This document shows positions 53,349 to 61,340 of a stretch of 64,000 nucleotides of DNA, piece by piece. Made by a program: the position numbers and the translations under genes. Under the pieces are notes generated by a model. It had not been told where the DNA came from. It did not search any database and saw only the letters and a list, made by a program, of their open reading frames with translations. The stretch lies in assembly GCF_015223355.1 (NCBI RefSeq), contig NZ_JADFFK010000007.1, positions 186,001 through 250,000 on the forward strand, written 5' to 3'. How positions within the stretch are numbered: position 1 is the first letter of the stretch; every line of letters starts with the position of its first letter. This DNA is from Salipiger mangrovisoli. Lineage in GTDB: Bacteria; Pseudomonadota; Alphaproteobacteria; Rhodobacterales; Rhodobacteraceae.

Positions 53349-54851
53349 ATGACCAAAGCCTTTGACTCCATTCTCGAGACCGTCGGAAACACCCCAATCG
53401 TCCGGATCACCAAGCTCGCCCCCGAGGGTGTCGAGCTCTTCGTCAAGCTCGAGGCTTTCAACCCCATGGGCTCGGTCAAGGACCGGCTGGCGCTGGGGAT
53501 CATCGAGGCCGCCGAGGCCGACGGCTCGCTCACGCCCGGTCAGACGGTCGTCGAGGCCACGAGCGGCAACACCGGCATCGGCCTTGCCATGGTCTGCGCT
53601 GCCAAGGGCTACCCGCTGGTGGTGACCATGGCCGAGAGCTTTTCGATCGAGCGGCGCAAGCTGATGCGCTTTCTCGGTGCCAAGGTGATCCTCACCCCGG
53701 CCTCGGAGAAGGGCTCGGGGATGATCGCCAAGGCGCGCGAACTGGCCGACAAACATGGCTGGTTCCTTGCGCGCCAGTTCGAGAACGAGGCCGGGCCGGA
53801 CATGCATTCACGCACCACGGCGCAGGAGATCCTCGAATGTTTCGACGATGCCCCGCTGGACTACTGGGTCAGCGGCTTCGGCACCGGCGGCACGCTCAAG
53901 GGGGTCGCGCGCAAGCTGAAGGCAGACAGCCCCTCTACCAGGATCATCGCCGCCGAGCCCGACAATTCCGCGCTGCTCGCCTCGGGCTGGTGCCAGCCCT
54001 ACAACGCCGACGGCTCTCCGGCCGCCAGCCACCCCGCCTTTCGGCCGCACTTGATGCAGGGCTGGTCTCCCGATTTCGTGCCGAAGCTGGTCGACGACGT
54101 GCTGCGCGCGGACTGGATCGACGAGCTGGTGCCGGTGGCCGGCGCCGATGCCATGACCTGCGCGCAGGATCTGGCGCGCTACGAGGGCATCCTCTGCGGC
54201 ACCTCGGGCGGGGCCACCTTTGCCGCCGCGCTGGACATTGCCCGGCGCGCTCCAAGGGGATCGCGCATCCTCGCCATGCTGCCCGACACCGGCGAGCGCT
54301 ACCTGTCGACGCCGCTCTTCGCCGAGATCGAGGAGGTGATGAACGCCGAGGAGCTGGACATCGCCGCCTCGACCCCTCGCTTCCGCTTTGACGCGAGCGC
54401 CAGCACCCCGGCTGCGCAGGCCGCTCCGCCCGCCGTCCCGACCGAGGCGGCGCGGGCAGAGCTGGCGACGCTGATCTCGAACCCCGAGACTCCGGTGGTC
54501 TTCTTCGCGCTCGAGTGGTGCGAGTTCTGCTGGTCGGTGCGCAAGCTCTTCGCCGCGGCCGGGATCGAGTATCTGTCCGTCGATCTCGACGGCGCCGCCT
54601 ATCGCCAAGACGATCGCGGCGGCGCGCTGCGCAAGGCGCTGGCCGAGAAGACCGGCGCGGTGACCATCCCGCAGATCTTCATCGGCGGTCGCCACGTCGG
54701 CGGGGCCACCGAGACCTTCGACGCCTTCAACAGTGGCGCGTTGCAGGAAATGCTGGCGGGTTTGGGGCGGCAGGTCCATACCGAGGGCATCGGCAATGCC
54801 TATGGATTCCTGCCCGCGTGGCTGCACCCTCGCAAGCCGGCGTCCGCCTGA
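53349..54851 (+). CDS. cysteine synthase-glutaredoxin fusion protein
   Basis: A 500-residue protein. Residues 1-~325 are a PLP-dependent O-acetylserine sulfhydrylase: Lys44 in MGSVKDRLALG, the substrate loop EATSGNTGIGLA and phosphate loop GFGTGGTLKGV. After a Pro/Ala linker (~345-370), residues ~370-475 are a glutaredoxin with active site EWCEFCWS (~390) and the TIPQIFIGGRHVGG glutathione-binding segment. Normal CysK is ~320 residues. The fusion may couple cysteine or persulfide synthesis to thiol reduction. It is downstream of the globin and upstream of an MFS permease gene (12 bases). Confidence 0.9.
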   Translation: MTKAFDSILETVGNTPIVRITKLAPEGVELFVKLEAFNPMGSVKDRLALGIIEAAEADGSLTPGQTVVEATSGNTGIGLAMVCAAKGYPLVVTMAESFSIERRKLMRFLGAKVILTPASEKGSGMIAKARELADKHGWFLARQFENEAGPDMHSRTTAQEILECFDDAPLDYWVSGFGTGGTLKGVARKLKADSPSTRIIAAEPDNSALLASGWCQPYNADGSPAASHPAFRPHLMQGWSPDFVPKLVDDVLRADWIDELVPVAGADAMTCAQDLARYEGILCGTSGGATFAAALDIARRAPRGSRILAMLPDTGERYLSTPLFAEIEEVMNAEELDIAASTPRFRFDASASTPAAQAAPPAVPTEAARAELATLISNPETPVVFFALEWCEFCWSVRKLFAAAGIEYLSVDLDGAAYRQDDRGGALRKALAEKTGAVTIPQIFIGGRHVGGATETFDAFNSGALQEMLAGLGRQVHTEGIGNAYGFLPAWLHPRKPASA

Positions 54852-54863
54852 GGAGGAGAGGAC

Positions 54864-56108
54864 ATGGAACAGATTGGCGACGCACCGAAGGTCTCGCAGG
54901 ACCGGTATCGCTGGGTCATCGTCATCGCCGCCTCGATCGTGCTGGCCGTGTCGATGGGGCAGCTGGTCAACGGGCTCTCGGCCTTTTTCACGCCGCTTGA
55001 GGACAGCCAGGGCTGGAGCCGGGGCGACATCGCGCTGATCAACTCGGCGGGGCTGATCGGGCTCGCCCTAGGGGGCATCGCGATGGGCTGGCTTGCGGAC
55101 CGGGTGGACACGCGCAGGGTGGTGCTGGCGGGCGCGGTGGTGACCGGGCTCTGCGTGACCGCCGCGGGCTTCACGACCGCACTCTGGCAACTCTACGCAC
55201 TGTTCTTCTTGGCCGGAGCGCTTGGCGGAGGGGCGCTTTTCGCGCCGCTCTTCGCGCTTGTTGGAAGCTGGTTCCGCACCGGCGCGGGGCTGGCGATCGG
55301 CATCGTCTCGGCAGGTCAGGCCATGGGGCAGGGCGGCATTCCGCTGGCCAATGCCATGCTGATCGACGCCCTAGGCTGGCGCGGCGCCTTTGTCGCGATC
55401 GGGCTTGCCTCGCTGGTGGTCATGGTGCCGCTGGCGCTGCTGGCGCGCGCACCGAGGGCCGAGACGGCCGGTGCCGCGGCGCAGGCCGCGGAGGAGGAGC
55501 CCGCGGTCCGGCCCGCGGTCGTGGTCGTTCTGATGAGCCTCGGGGTGATCTTCTGCTGCGGCTTGATGTCGGTGCCGCTCATGCATCTTGCGCCGCTGGT
55601 CGAGCTTTGCGGCGCGAGCGGCCCGGAGGCGGGCGGCGTGCTCTTCGTGATGATGCTGACCGCCATCGCCGGCCGGGTGGCCTTTGGCAAGCTGGCGGAT
55701 GTCATCGGCGCGCTGCCGGCCTATCTGGCCGCCAGCGCCTGGCAGACCGCGCTGGTCTATGTCTTCATCCAGATCGACGACATCGGCCTGTTCTACCTCT
55801 TCGCGCCGATCTACGGCTTCGGCTACGCCGGGGTCATGACCGGGGTGCTGACCACCATCCGCGCCTTGATCCCGGCGTGGTGCCGGGCCGGGGCGAGCGG
55901 CATCATCATCGCCTTTGCCTGGGGCGGGCACGGGCTTGGCGGCTGGCTTGGTGGGGCGTTTTTCGACCGGACCGGCAGCTACGACCTGACCTTCGGCGTG
56001 GCGGCGCTGGCGGGGGTGGTGAATCTGGCGCTGCTGCTCACGCTCGGGGCGCTGGTGCTGCGCGGCCGGGCAAACCCGCCCAAGCCGCTGAGGCCGGTCC
56101 ACGCCTGA
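54864..56108 (+). CDS. MFS transporter
   Basis: A 414-residue, twelve-helix major facilitator. The cytoplasmic loop motif is GWLADRVDTRRVV, with a second loop FGKLADVIGALP. The layout resembles oxalate/formate-type or monocarboxylate permeases. It is the last gene of the globin-CysK unit and may move a sulfur compound or organic acid. The substrate is not evident. Confidence 0.88.
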   Translation: MEQIGDAPKVSQDRYRWVIVIAASIVLAVSMGQLVNGLSAFFTPLEDSQGWSRGDIALINSAGLIGLALGGIAMGWLADRVDTRRVVLAGAVVTGLCVTAAGFTTALWQLYALFFLAGALGGGALFAPLFALVGSWFRTGAGLAIGIVSAGQAMGQGGIPLANAMLIDALGWRGAFVAIGLASLVVMVPLALLARAPRAETAGAAAQAAEEEPAVRPAVVVVLMSLGVIFCCGLMSVPLMHLAPLVELCGASGPEAGGVLFVMMLTAIAGRVAFGKLADVIGALPAYLAASAWQTALVYVFIQIDDIGLFYLFAPIYGFGYAGVMTGVLTTIRALIPAWCRAGASGIIIAFAWGGHGLGGWLGGAFFDRTGSYDLTFGVAALAGVVNLALLLTLGALVLRGRANPPKPLRPVHA

Positions 56109-56171
56109 CCGCGGCGATGGCGACGGCGCCGGACACAGGCCGTCCGGGGCCGTCGTCACATGCCGCTGCGG

Positions 56172-56504
56172 TCAGGGCTTGGGGATCGCGCCGCGCGGCA
56201 GCGGCGACGCGCGCCGAACCACCTCGTCCCAGCCGGGCCGGCGGGTGTAACGCACGACGAGCGATGCATCCACGGCGATGACAAGGGCGTTCAGCGTGTA
56301 AAGCCAGACGATGGGCGGCAACACACCGGTTTCGCGCCAGAGCAGCAGCTTCGAGGCGACGCCGCAGAGGTAGCCGAAGCCGATCACCAGCACGAAGGGC
56401 AGGCTTTTGCCTCGCGCCTCCCGCTGCCGCATCATCTTGTAGATCGAACAGTACCAGCCGGTCGAGAAGGCGACCAGCATGATGGCTTCCAATACCCCGG
56501 ACAT
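56172..56504 (-). CDS. small membrane protein of unknown function
   Basis: A 110-residue protein with three predicted helices (MSGVLEAIMLVAFSTGWYCS, FVLVIGFGYLCGVASKLLLW, IVWLYTLNALVIAVDASLVV). The layout recalls half-transporters of the SemiSWEET/PQ-loop type, but no defining motif is secure. It is convergent with the MFS gene and stands alone. Confidence 0.65.
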   Translation of the reverse strand: MSGVLEAIMLVAFSTGWYCSIYKMMRQREARGKSLPFVLVIGFGYLCGVASKLLLWRETGVLPPIVWLYTLNALVIAVDASLVVRYTRRPGWDEVVRRASPLPRGAIPKP

Positions 56505-56654
56505 GTGCAGTTTCCCCTGTCAGGGAGCGCGGGCCGCTCGGCTGATGGCGTGATCGGGGAAGCTTGCGCGGCGATTGTTGCAGAACTGTTTGAAAGTGCC
56601 GCAACGCGGCGGGCGGGCAAGGGGCCCGCCGTTCGGCGGGCGCCTTGCGCCGGT

Positions 56655-57959
56655 TCAGAGCATCCCCGCCGCGCGCGGCAGCCAGAGCACCAGCTCAGGC
56701 ACGAAGGTCAGCACCATCAGCAGCGCGATCAGGATCGCGAGGAACACCCAGACCTCGCGGATCATCTCGCTGACGGGGATGCCGTTGAGCGCCTTGATGA
56801 TGAAAAGCAGGATGCCGTAGGGCGGGGTGATCAGCCCGATCATCATGTTGAAGACCAGCACCACGCCGAGATGCGTGAGATCGATCCCCAGCGCGGCCGC
56901 CGAGGGCAGGAAGAGCGGCGTGACCACCAGCATGATGGTCGAGACGTCGAGGAAGCAGCCCATCGCGAGGTAGAGCAGGTTGAGCAGGATCAGCAGCTGG
57001 ATGGCGCTCAGGTCCATGCTGTCGAAGAAGGCGAAGACGCTCGCCGGGACCCGCTCGACGGTGACCACGTAGTTGAAGATGAACGCGCCGCAGAGCACGA
57101 TGGTGACCACCGCGGTGGTGCGCACGGTGGCGCGGACCACGTCGAGGAACTCGCGCAGGCCCAGCACCCGGTAGGCGAAGACCGACAGCAGCAGCGCGTA
57201 GAAGGCCGAGACCGCGGCAGCCTCTGTCGGGGTGAAGACGCCGGTGTAGATGCCGCCCAGCAGGATCGCCGGCATCATCAGCGCCGGGGCGGCGCGCAGG
57301 AAGACGAGGGGGAAGGTCCGCCAGGGGATCGCCGCCTCGACCGGGAAGCCGCGGACCTTGGCCATGATCATCACCGAGACGCCCAGCACGACGACCAGAA
57401 GCAGCGCCGGCACCACGCCGCCGAGGAAGAGCGCGCCGACCGAGGTCGAGGAGATCAGCGCGTAGAACACCATGGGAATCGACGGCGGGAAGATCGGCCC
57501 GATCACCGCCGAGGTCGCGGTGATCGCCCCGGCAAAGCCGCGCGGATAGCGCCCGTCCTTTGTCATCATGTCGGTGATCACCTTGCCGACTCCCGCCGCG
57601 TCCGAGATCGCCGAGCCCGACATGCCCGAGAAGATCAGCGAGGTCAGGATGTTGACCTGCGCCAACCCGCCTGGCACCCGGCCCACCAGCGCCAGCGCGA
57701 AGGTCAGCAGCCGGTCAGACACCTTGCCCGCGTTCATGATGTTGGCGGCGAAGATGAACAGCGGCACCGCCAGGGCGACGAAGTTGCCGAAGACCCCGTT
57801 CAGCACGTTCTCGGCGGCAAGACCGATATCGCGCCCGGCCATCAGCAGGTAGAAAACACTCGAGACGATCATCGCGAGCCCCATCGGAAGCCCGGCCACG
57901 GTGGTCATCACCAGCAGCCCGATCATCAGCAGCAAGGCGTTGTCGGCGAAGAATTCCAT
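56655..57959 (-). CDS. TRAP transporter large permease (DctM family), second system
   Basis: A 434-residue, roughly twelve-helix permease: SLIFSGMSGSAISDAAGVGKV, PIFPPSIPMVFYA, FTPTEAAAVSAFYALLLS and MIGLITPPYGILLF are family marks. It is the last gene of the TRAP operon that reads receptor, small permease, large permease on the minus strand. A GC-rich hairpin at 56624-56641 follows but lacks a T-tract. Confidence 0.93.
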   Translation of the reverse strand: MEFFADNALLLMIGLLVMTTVAGLPMGLAMIVSSVFYLLMAGRDIGLAAENVLNGVFGNFVALAVPLFIFAANIMNAGKVSDRLLTFALALVGRVPGGLAQVNILTSLIFSGMSGSAISDAAGVGKVITDMMTKDGRYPRGFAGAITATSAVIGPIFPPSIPMVFYALISSTSVGALFLGGVVPALLLVVVLGVSVMIMAKVRGFPVEAAIPWRTFPLVFLRAAPALMMPAILLGGIYTGVFTPTEAAAVSAFYALLLSVFAYRVLGLREFLDVVRATVRTTAVVTIVLCGAFIFNYVVTVERVPASVFAFFDSMDLSAIQLLILLNLLYLAMGCFLDVSTIMLVVTPLFLPSAAALGIDLTHLGVVLVFNMMIGLITPPYGILLFIIKALNGIPVSEMIREVWVFLAILIALLMVLTFVPELVLWLPRAAGML

Positions 57960-57989
57960 TGAGTTCCCTTGGAGTCTGAGGGGCTCTTG

Positions 57990-58529
57990 TCAGAGCGCGT
58001 CGCGCCAGTGCGGCCCGAAGAGGCGCAGCAGGCGGCCGAGCATCTTCAGCGCCAGGCCGACGACGAAGAGCAGGTAACATCCGTAGATCCAGTGCATGGG
58101 CAGGCGCAGCACCGGGCTCTTCTTGCGGGTGAGGAAGTCGAGGTAGTCGAGCGTCGGCAGGAACAGCAGCGCGAAGGCGACGAGCGCGACGATCATGGTG
58201 AAGATCGCCATTGCCCGCTGCACGCGGGGCGAGACCACGTCATAGACCACGTCGAAGGTGACATGCTCGCGGATCGGCACGAGGAAGGCCGCGGCCCAGA
58301 ACACCGTCCAGATGAAGGCGATCATCACGAACTCCTCGGTCCAGACGAGGGGGGCGCCCATCACATAGCGGAAGAAAATCTGCACGATGAACCCGGCGAA
58401 GGCGGCAAGGAAGAGCCCGATGCCAACCACGTCGGCCGCCCGCGAGAGCAGGCGGCCAAGGGTCTCGATCGTGCCGCGCCGGGCTGTCTCGGGCTTCGCC
58501 CCGGATCCGGAGGCCATGCGCGCCGTCAT
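57990..58529 (-). CDS. TRAP transporter small permease (DctQ family), second system
   Basis: A 179-residue, four-helix protein with the DctQ segment FFRYVMGAPLVWTEEFVMIAFIWTVF. It starts 6 bases after the receptor gene and precedes the large permease. Confidence 0.9.
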   Translation of the reverse strand: MTARMASGSGAKPETARRGTIETLGRLLSRAADVVGIGLFLAAFAGFIVQIFFRYVMGAPLVWTEEFVMIAFIWTVFWAAAFLVPIREHVTFDVVYDVVSPRVQRAMAIFTMIVALVAFALLFLPTLDYLDFLTRKKSPVLRLPMHWIYGCYLLFVVGLALKMLGRLLRLFGPHWRDAL

Positions 58530-58535
58530 GGCGGA

Positions 58536-59525
58536 TCACTCCGCCAGCGCGTTGATCTTCTCGGCCCAGCCTTCGGGCCAGTCGGCCGAACGGTCGGAGC
58601 TGAAGTAGACCTCCTGCACGTGGCTGCGGAAGGCGTCCACGTCTGGTTCCGTCACCTGCAGCCCCTCGGACTTGAAGAAGTCCACCAGCCGCTCCTCGTT
58701 GGCAACGCGCTCGGCGTTGTTCCAGTCGCAGGAGGCCACGGCAGCCTCGGTCATCGCGGTCTTTTCCTCGTCCGAGAGCTTGTCCCAAGTCTCGTTGTTG
58801 ATCGCGATGTTGATGCCGTCGACAAGGTGGCTGGTCAGTACGATCTGCTCGGTGACCTCGTAGAACTTCGCGGCCTCGACGGTGGGCAGCGGGTTGTCCT
58901 GCGCATCGATCGTGCCGGTCTGCAGGCCGAGGTAGACCTCGCCGAAGGGCAGCGGCGTCGGCGCGGCGCCTAGTGCGCTGCCAAGGAACAGCCAGGCGTC
59001 GGAGCCGGGCATGCGCAGCTTCAGCCCGTCAAGATCGGCCGGGGTCTGCACGTCGCGCGCCTTGCGCAGGTTCAGTTGGCGGGTGCCAAGATAGCAGGTG
59101 TCGAGCAGCTGCACGTCCATTTCGTCCGACACGGTCTGCTTGAACTCGGCGCCGATGTCCGAGGCAAGGAAGGCGCGGTAGTGCTCGGGGCTCTGGAACA
59201 GGTAGCCGGCGGTCAGCAGCCCGTAGGCGGGAATGGCGTCGGCGATGAGCTGGTACGACAGGTAGGTCATCTCGGCGTTGCCGCGTTGCAGCGCGTCGAG
59301 GTCGGCACCCTGTGCGAAAAGCGAGCCCGAGTCGTAGATCTGCACGTCGAAACGGCCGGGCGCGCGCTTTTCCAGTTCGTCCTTGAACACCTGCATCGCT
59401 TTGGTGTGCAGGTCGCTGGGCACCGATGCGGTTGTATACTTGATCTCGATCTGATCGGCGGCGAGCGCCGGGGTCGCCAGCGCGGTGCCAAGGGCAAGCG
59501 CGGTCAGCGTGCGTGTGAATGTCAT
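58536..59525 (-). CDS. TRAP transporter solute-binding protein (DctP family), second system
   Basis: A 329-residue periplasmic receptor with a signal peptide cut near ALA-AD. The arginine clamp is in DGLKLRMPGSDAW, and the segment LQTGTIDAQDNPLPTVEAAKFYEV matches the sialate/uronate/gluconate-binding type. It is divergent from a DapA-family aldolase, which probably acts on the imported acid after conversion to a 2-keto-3-deoxy compound. Confidence 0.92.
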   Translation of the reverse strand: MTFTRTLTALALGTALATPALAADQIEIKYTTASVPSDLHTKAMQVFKDELEKRAPGRFDVQIYDSGSLFAQGADLDALQRGNAEMTYLSYQLIADAIPAYGLLTAGYLFQSPEHYRAFLASDIGAEFKQTVSDEMDVQLLDTCYLGTRQLNLRKARDVQTPADLDGLKLRMPGSDAWLFLGSALGAAPTPLPFGEVYLGLQTGTIDAQDNPLPTVEAAKFYEVTEQIVLTSHLVDGINIAINNETWDKLSDEEKTAMTEAAVASCDWNNAERVANEERLVDFFKSEGLQVTEPDVDAFRSHVQEVYFSSDRSADWPEGWAEKINALAE

Positions 59526-59636
59526 GTCAGTCCTCCCTGAATTCCGTTTAAGGATTTTCGCCGCTTTGCCAATGGCCGGACCCTCCTCCGGCGGCGATTG
59601 CTGAAGACTTTACAAAGCACAGGGGCCTATGTAAAC

Positions 59637-59651
59637 ACTGATTGTATCAGT
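59637..59651. promoter_or_regulatory. candidate GntR operator
   Basis: ACTGAT-TGT-ATCAGT is a perfect 6-bp inverted repeat in the divergent region between the TRAP receptor and the DapA-like gene. FadR-type GntR sites often centre on a TTGTAT-like core, and a FadR-like gene follows the DapA gene. Confidence 0.5.
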
Positions 59652-59715
59652 TATGGGATTATTGAAACAACCAGTACAACAGGGCTGGTTGTCCCGTGAA
59701 ATGGAGGAGAGTGGG

Positions 59716-60612
59716 ATGCGTGCTGGGTCGGATTTCAGGGGGGTGGTCGGCGCCGCGGTGACGCCGGTCACGGCGGCGCTCGAGATCGATGTGCCGCGCC
59801 TCCTTGCGCATTGCGAGGCAATGCTCGGGGCGGGCTGTGCCTTCACCTCGGCCTTCGGCACCACTGGCGAGGGCGCATCGCTCTCCACCGATCAGAAGAT
59901 CGCCGCGCTGACGGAAATGAAGGCGGCGGGCCACGACATGGCGCGGCAGGTGCCGGGCATCATCTCGGCAGCGGTCGAGGATGCGGCGCGGCTCTACCGG
60001 GCTTGTGCCGATCTCGGATGCCGCGCGGCGTTGATCATCCCGCCGTTCTACTACACGCCCTCCTCGGAAGCGGCGGTGGCCGAATTCTACGCCGCCGTCG
60101 CCGAGAAGGCGGGACATCCGGGGCTCGACATCGTGCTCTACAATTTTCCGCACTTCTCTGGCGTGACCTTCACGCCGTCGCTGGTGCGCGCGGTGCAGGC
60201 GCGACTGGGCGATCTGGTGATCGGCATCAAGGACTCCACCGGCAACCTCGAAGGCGGGCTCGAGCTGATCCGCGCCTTTCCCGATCTGTCGATCTTCACC
60301 GGCGACGACCGCATCCTGACGCGCATGGTCGCGGCGGGCGGCGCGGGGATGATCGGCGGGCTGGTGAACCTTTTCCCGGCCGACAGCGTCACGCTTTGCG
60401 GTGGCAATGTGGACGCGGCTTTCGAGAAACGCGCGGCGATGCGGATCGAGGCGGTTGACGCTCACGGCGGGCTCGTGGTTCTGAAGGCGCTCGTGGCGGC
60501 CCGCTACGGCGACGACGGCTACCGCCGCACCGTGCCGCCGCTTGCGCCGCTGGAGGCCGGGATGAGCGCGCGCCTCGCGGAAGAGCTGGGGTTCACGGGC
60601 GCGACGCTCTGA
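59716..60612 (+). CDS. DapA/N-acetylneuraminate lyase-family aldolase
   Basis: About 298 residues, a TIM-barrel class I aldolase. The Schiff-base lysine is in LVIGIKDSTGNLEG, the catalytic tyrosine in DIVLYNFPHFSG, and the substrate loop is SAFGTTGEGASL. The start at MRAGSDFRG follows GGAGGAG by six bases; the longer frame runs over the operator region. With a uronate-type TRAP and an alpha-L-rhamnosidase nearby, 2-keto-3-deoxy sugar acid aldolase is more likely than lysine synthesis. Confidence 0.87.
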   Translation: MRAGSDFRGVVGAAVTPVTAALEIDVPRLLAHCEAMLGAGCAFTSAFGTTGEGASLSTDQKIAALTEMKAAGHDMARQVPGIISAAVEDAARLYRACADLGCRAALIIPPFYYTPSSEAAVAEFYAAVAEKAGHPGLDIVLYNFPHFSGVTFTPSLVRAVQARLGDLVIGIKDSTGNLEGGLELIRAFPDLSIFTGDDRILTRMVAAGGAGMIGGLVNLFPADSVTLCGGNVDAAFEKRAAMRIEAVDAHGGLVVLKALVAARYGDDGYRRTVPPLAPLEAGMSARLAEELGFTGATL

Positions 60613-60645
60613 GCCGCGGCACAACAGGACGACAGGAGACAGCTG

Positions 60646-61326
60646 ATGCCGGGCAACCGCGCCGAGGACACCCAGAAGCGCCACGACGGGCGCGTCCGGC
60701 AATCGGGCTACGAGCAGTTCCAGAAGGCGCTGCTCGACGGTCGTCTGCGGCCCGGCCAGCTGGTCAGCCAGCGCGATCTCGTCGCCATGCTCGGCCTGTC
60801 GATCGGGGCGCTGCGCGAGCTCCTGCCGCGGCTCGGATCCGAAGGGCTTATCAACGTGCTGCCGCAGCGCGGGATCCAGATCCCGGCGATCGACCTGCCG
60901 TTGATCCGCGATGCCTTCCAGATGCGGGCCGCGCTGGAGCGCGAGGCGGTGCTCCACGCGGTGCGGACCATGCCCGACGCGGTCATCCGCGAGCAGCTCG
61001 ACCTGCACCGAGAGGTGCTTGCGCAGGTCAAGGCCGATCCCAGCGAGGCGGTGCTGGAACGCGGCCAGGAGATCGACACGAATTTTCATGCGCTGCTGAT
61101 CGCCTCGACCAAGAACGAGCTGATCCTCTCGGCCTATGACATCAACTCGATCCGCATCCGGCTGATCAAGCTCGACCGGATCCGCCTCAGCCCGGTGACC
61201 CTGCCTGCTGCCTTCGCCGACCACATCGCGGTGATCGAGGCGCTGCTGGCGCGCGATCCGGTGGCGGCGACGGCGGCGATGGACCGCCATATCGCGAATG
61301 CCCGCGAGCGCGCGCTCGAGATCTGA
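60646..61326 (+). CDS. GntR-family regulator (FadR/FCD subfamily)
   Basis: A 226-residue regulator: winged helix ~15-85 (LRPGQLVSQRDLVAMLGLSIGALRELLPRLGSEGLI) and helical FCD effector domain ~95-220, with metal-ligand-type histidines in DTNFHALLIAS and AFADHIAVIEAL. The usual recognition-helix sequence (SRTPVREAL-type) is altered to SIGALRELL. It is placed between the aldolase and rhamnosidase genes and probably controls this locus. Confidence 0.88.
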   Translation: MPGNRAEDTQKRHDGRVRQSGYEQFQKALLDGRLRPGQLVSQRDLVAMLGLSIGALRELLPRLGSEGLINVLPQRGIQIPAIDLPLIRDAFQMRAALEREAVLHAVRTMPDAVIREQLDLHREVLAQVKADPSEAVLERGQEIDTNFHALLIASTKNELILSAYDINSIRIRLIKLDRIRLSPVTLPAAFADHIAVIEALLARDPVAATAAMDRHIANARERALEI

Positions 61327-61340
61327 ACTGGAGACCTGAG

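Noticed and set aside
56624-56641. Terminator after the second TRAP operon
   Set aside because: The GCCCGCC/GGCGGGC hairpin is strong but no T-tract follows on the minus strand, so I do not list it as a terminator.
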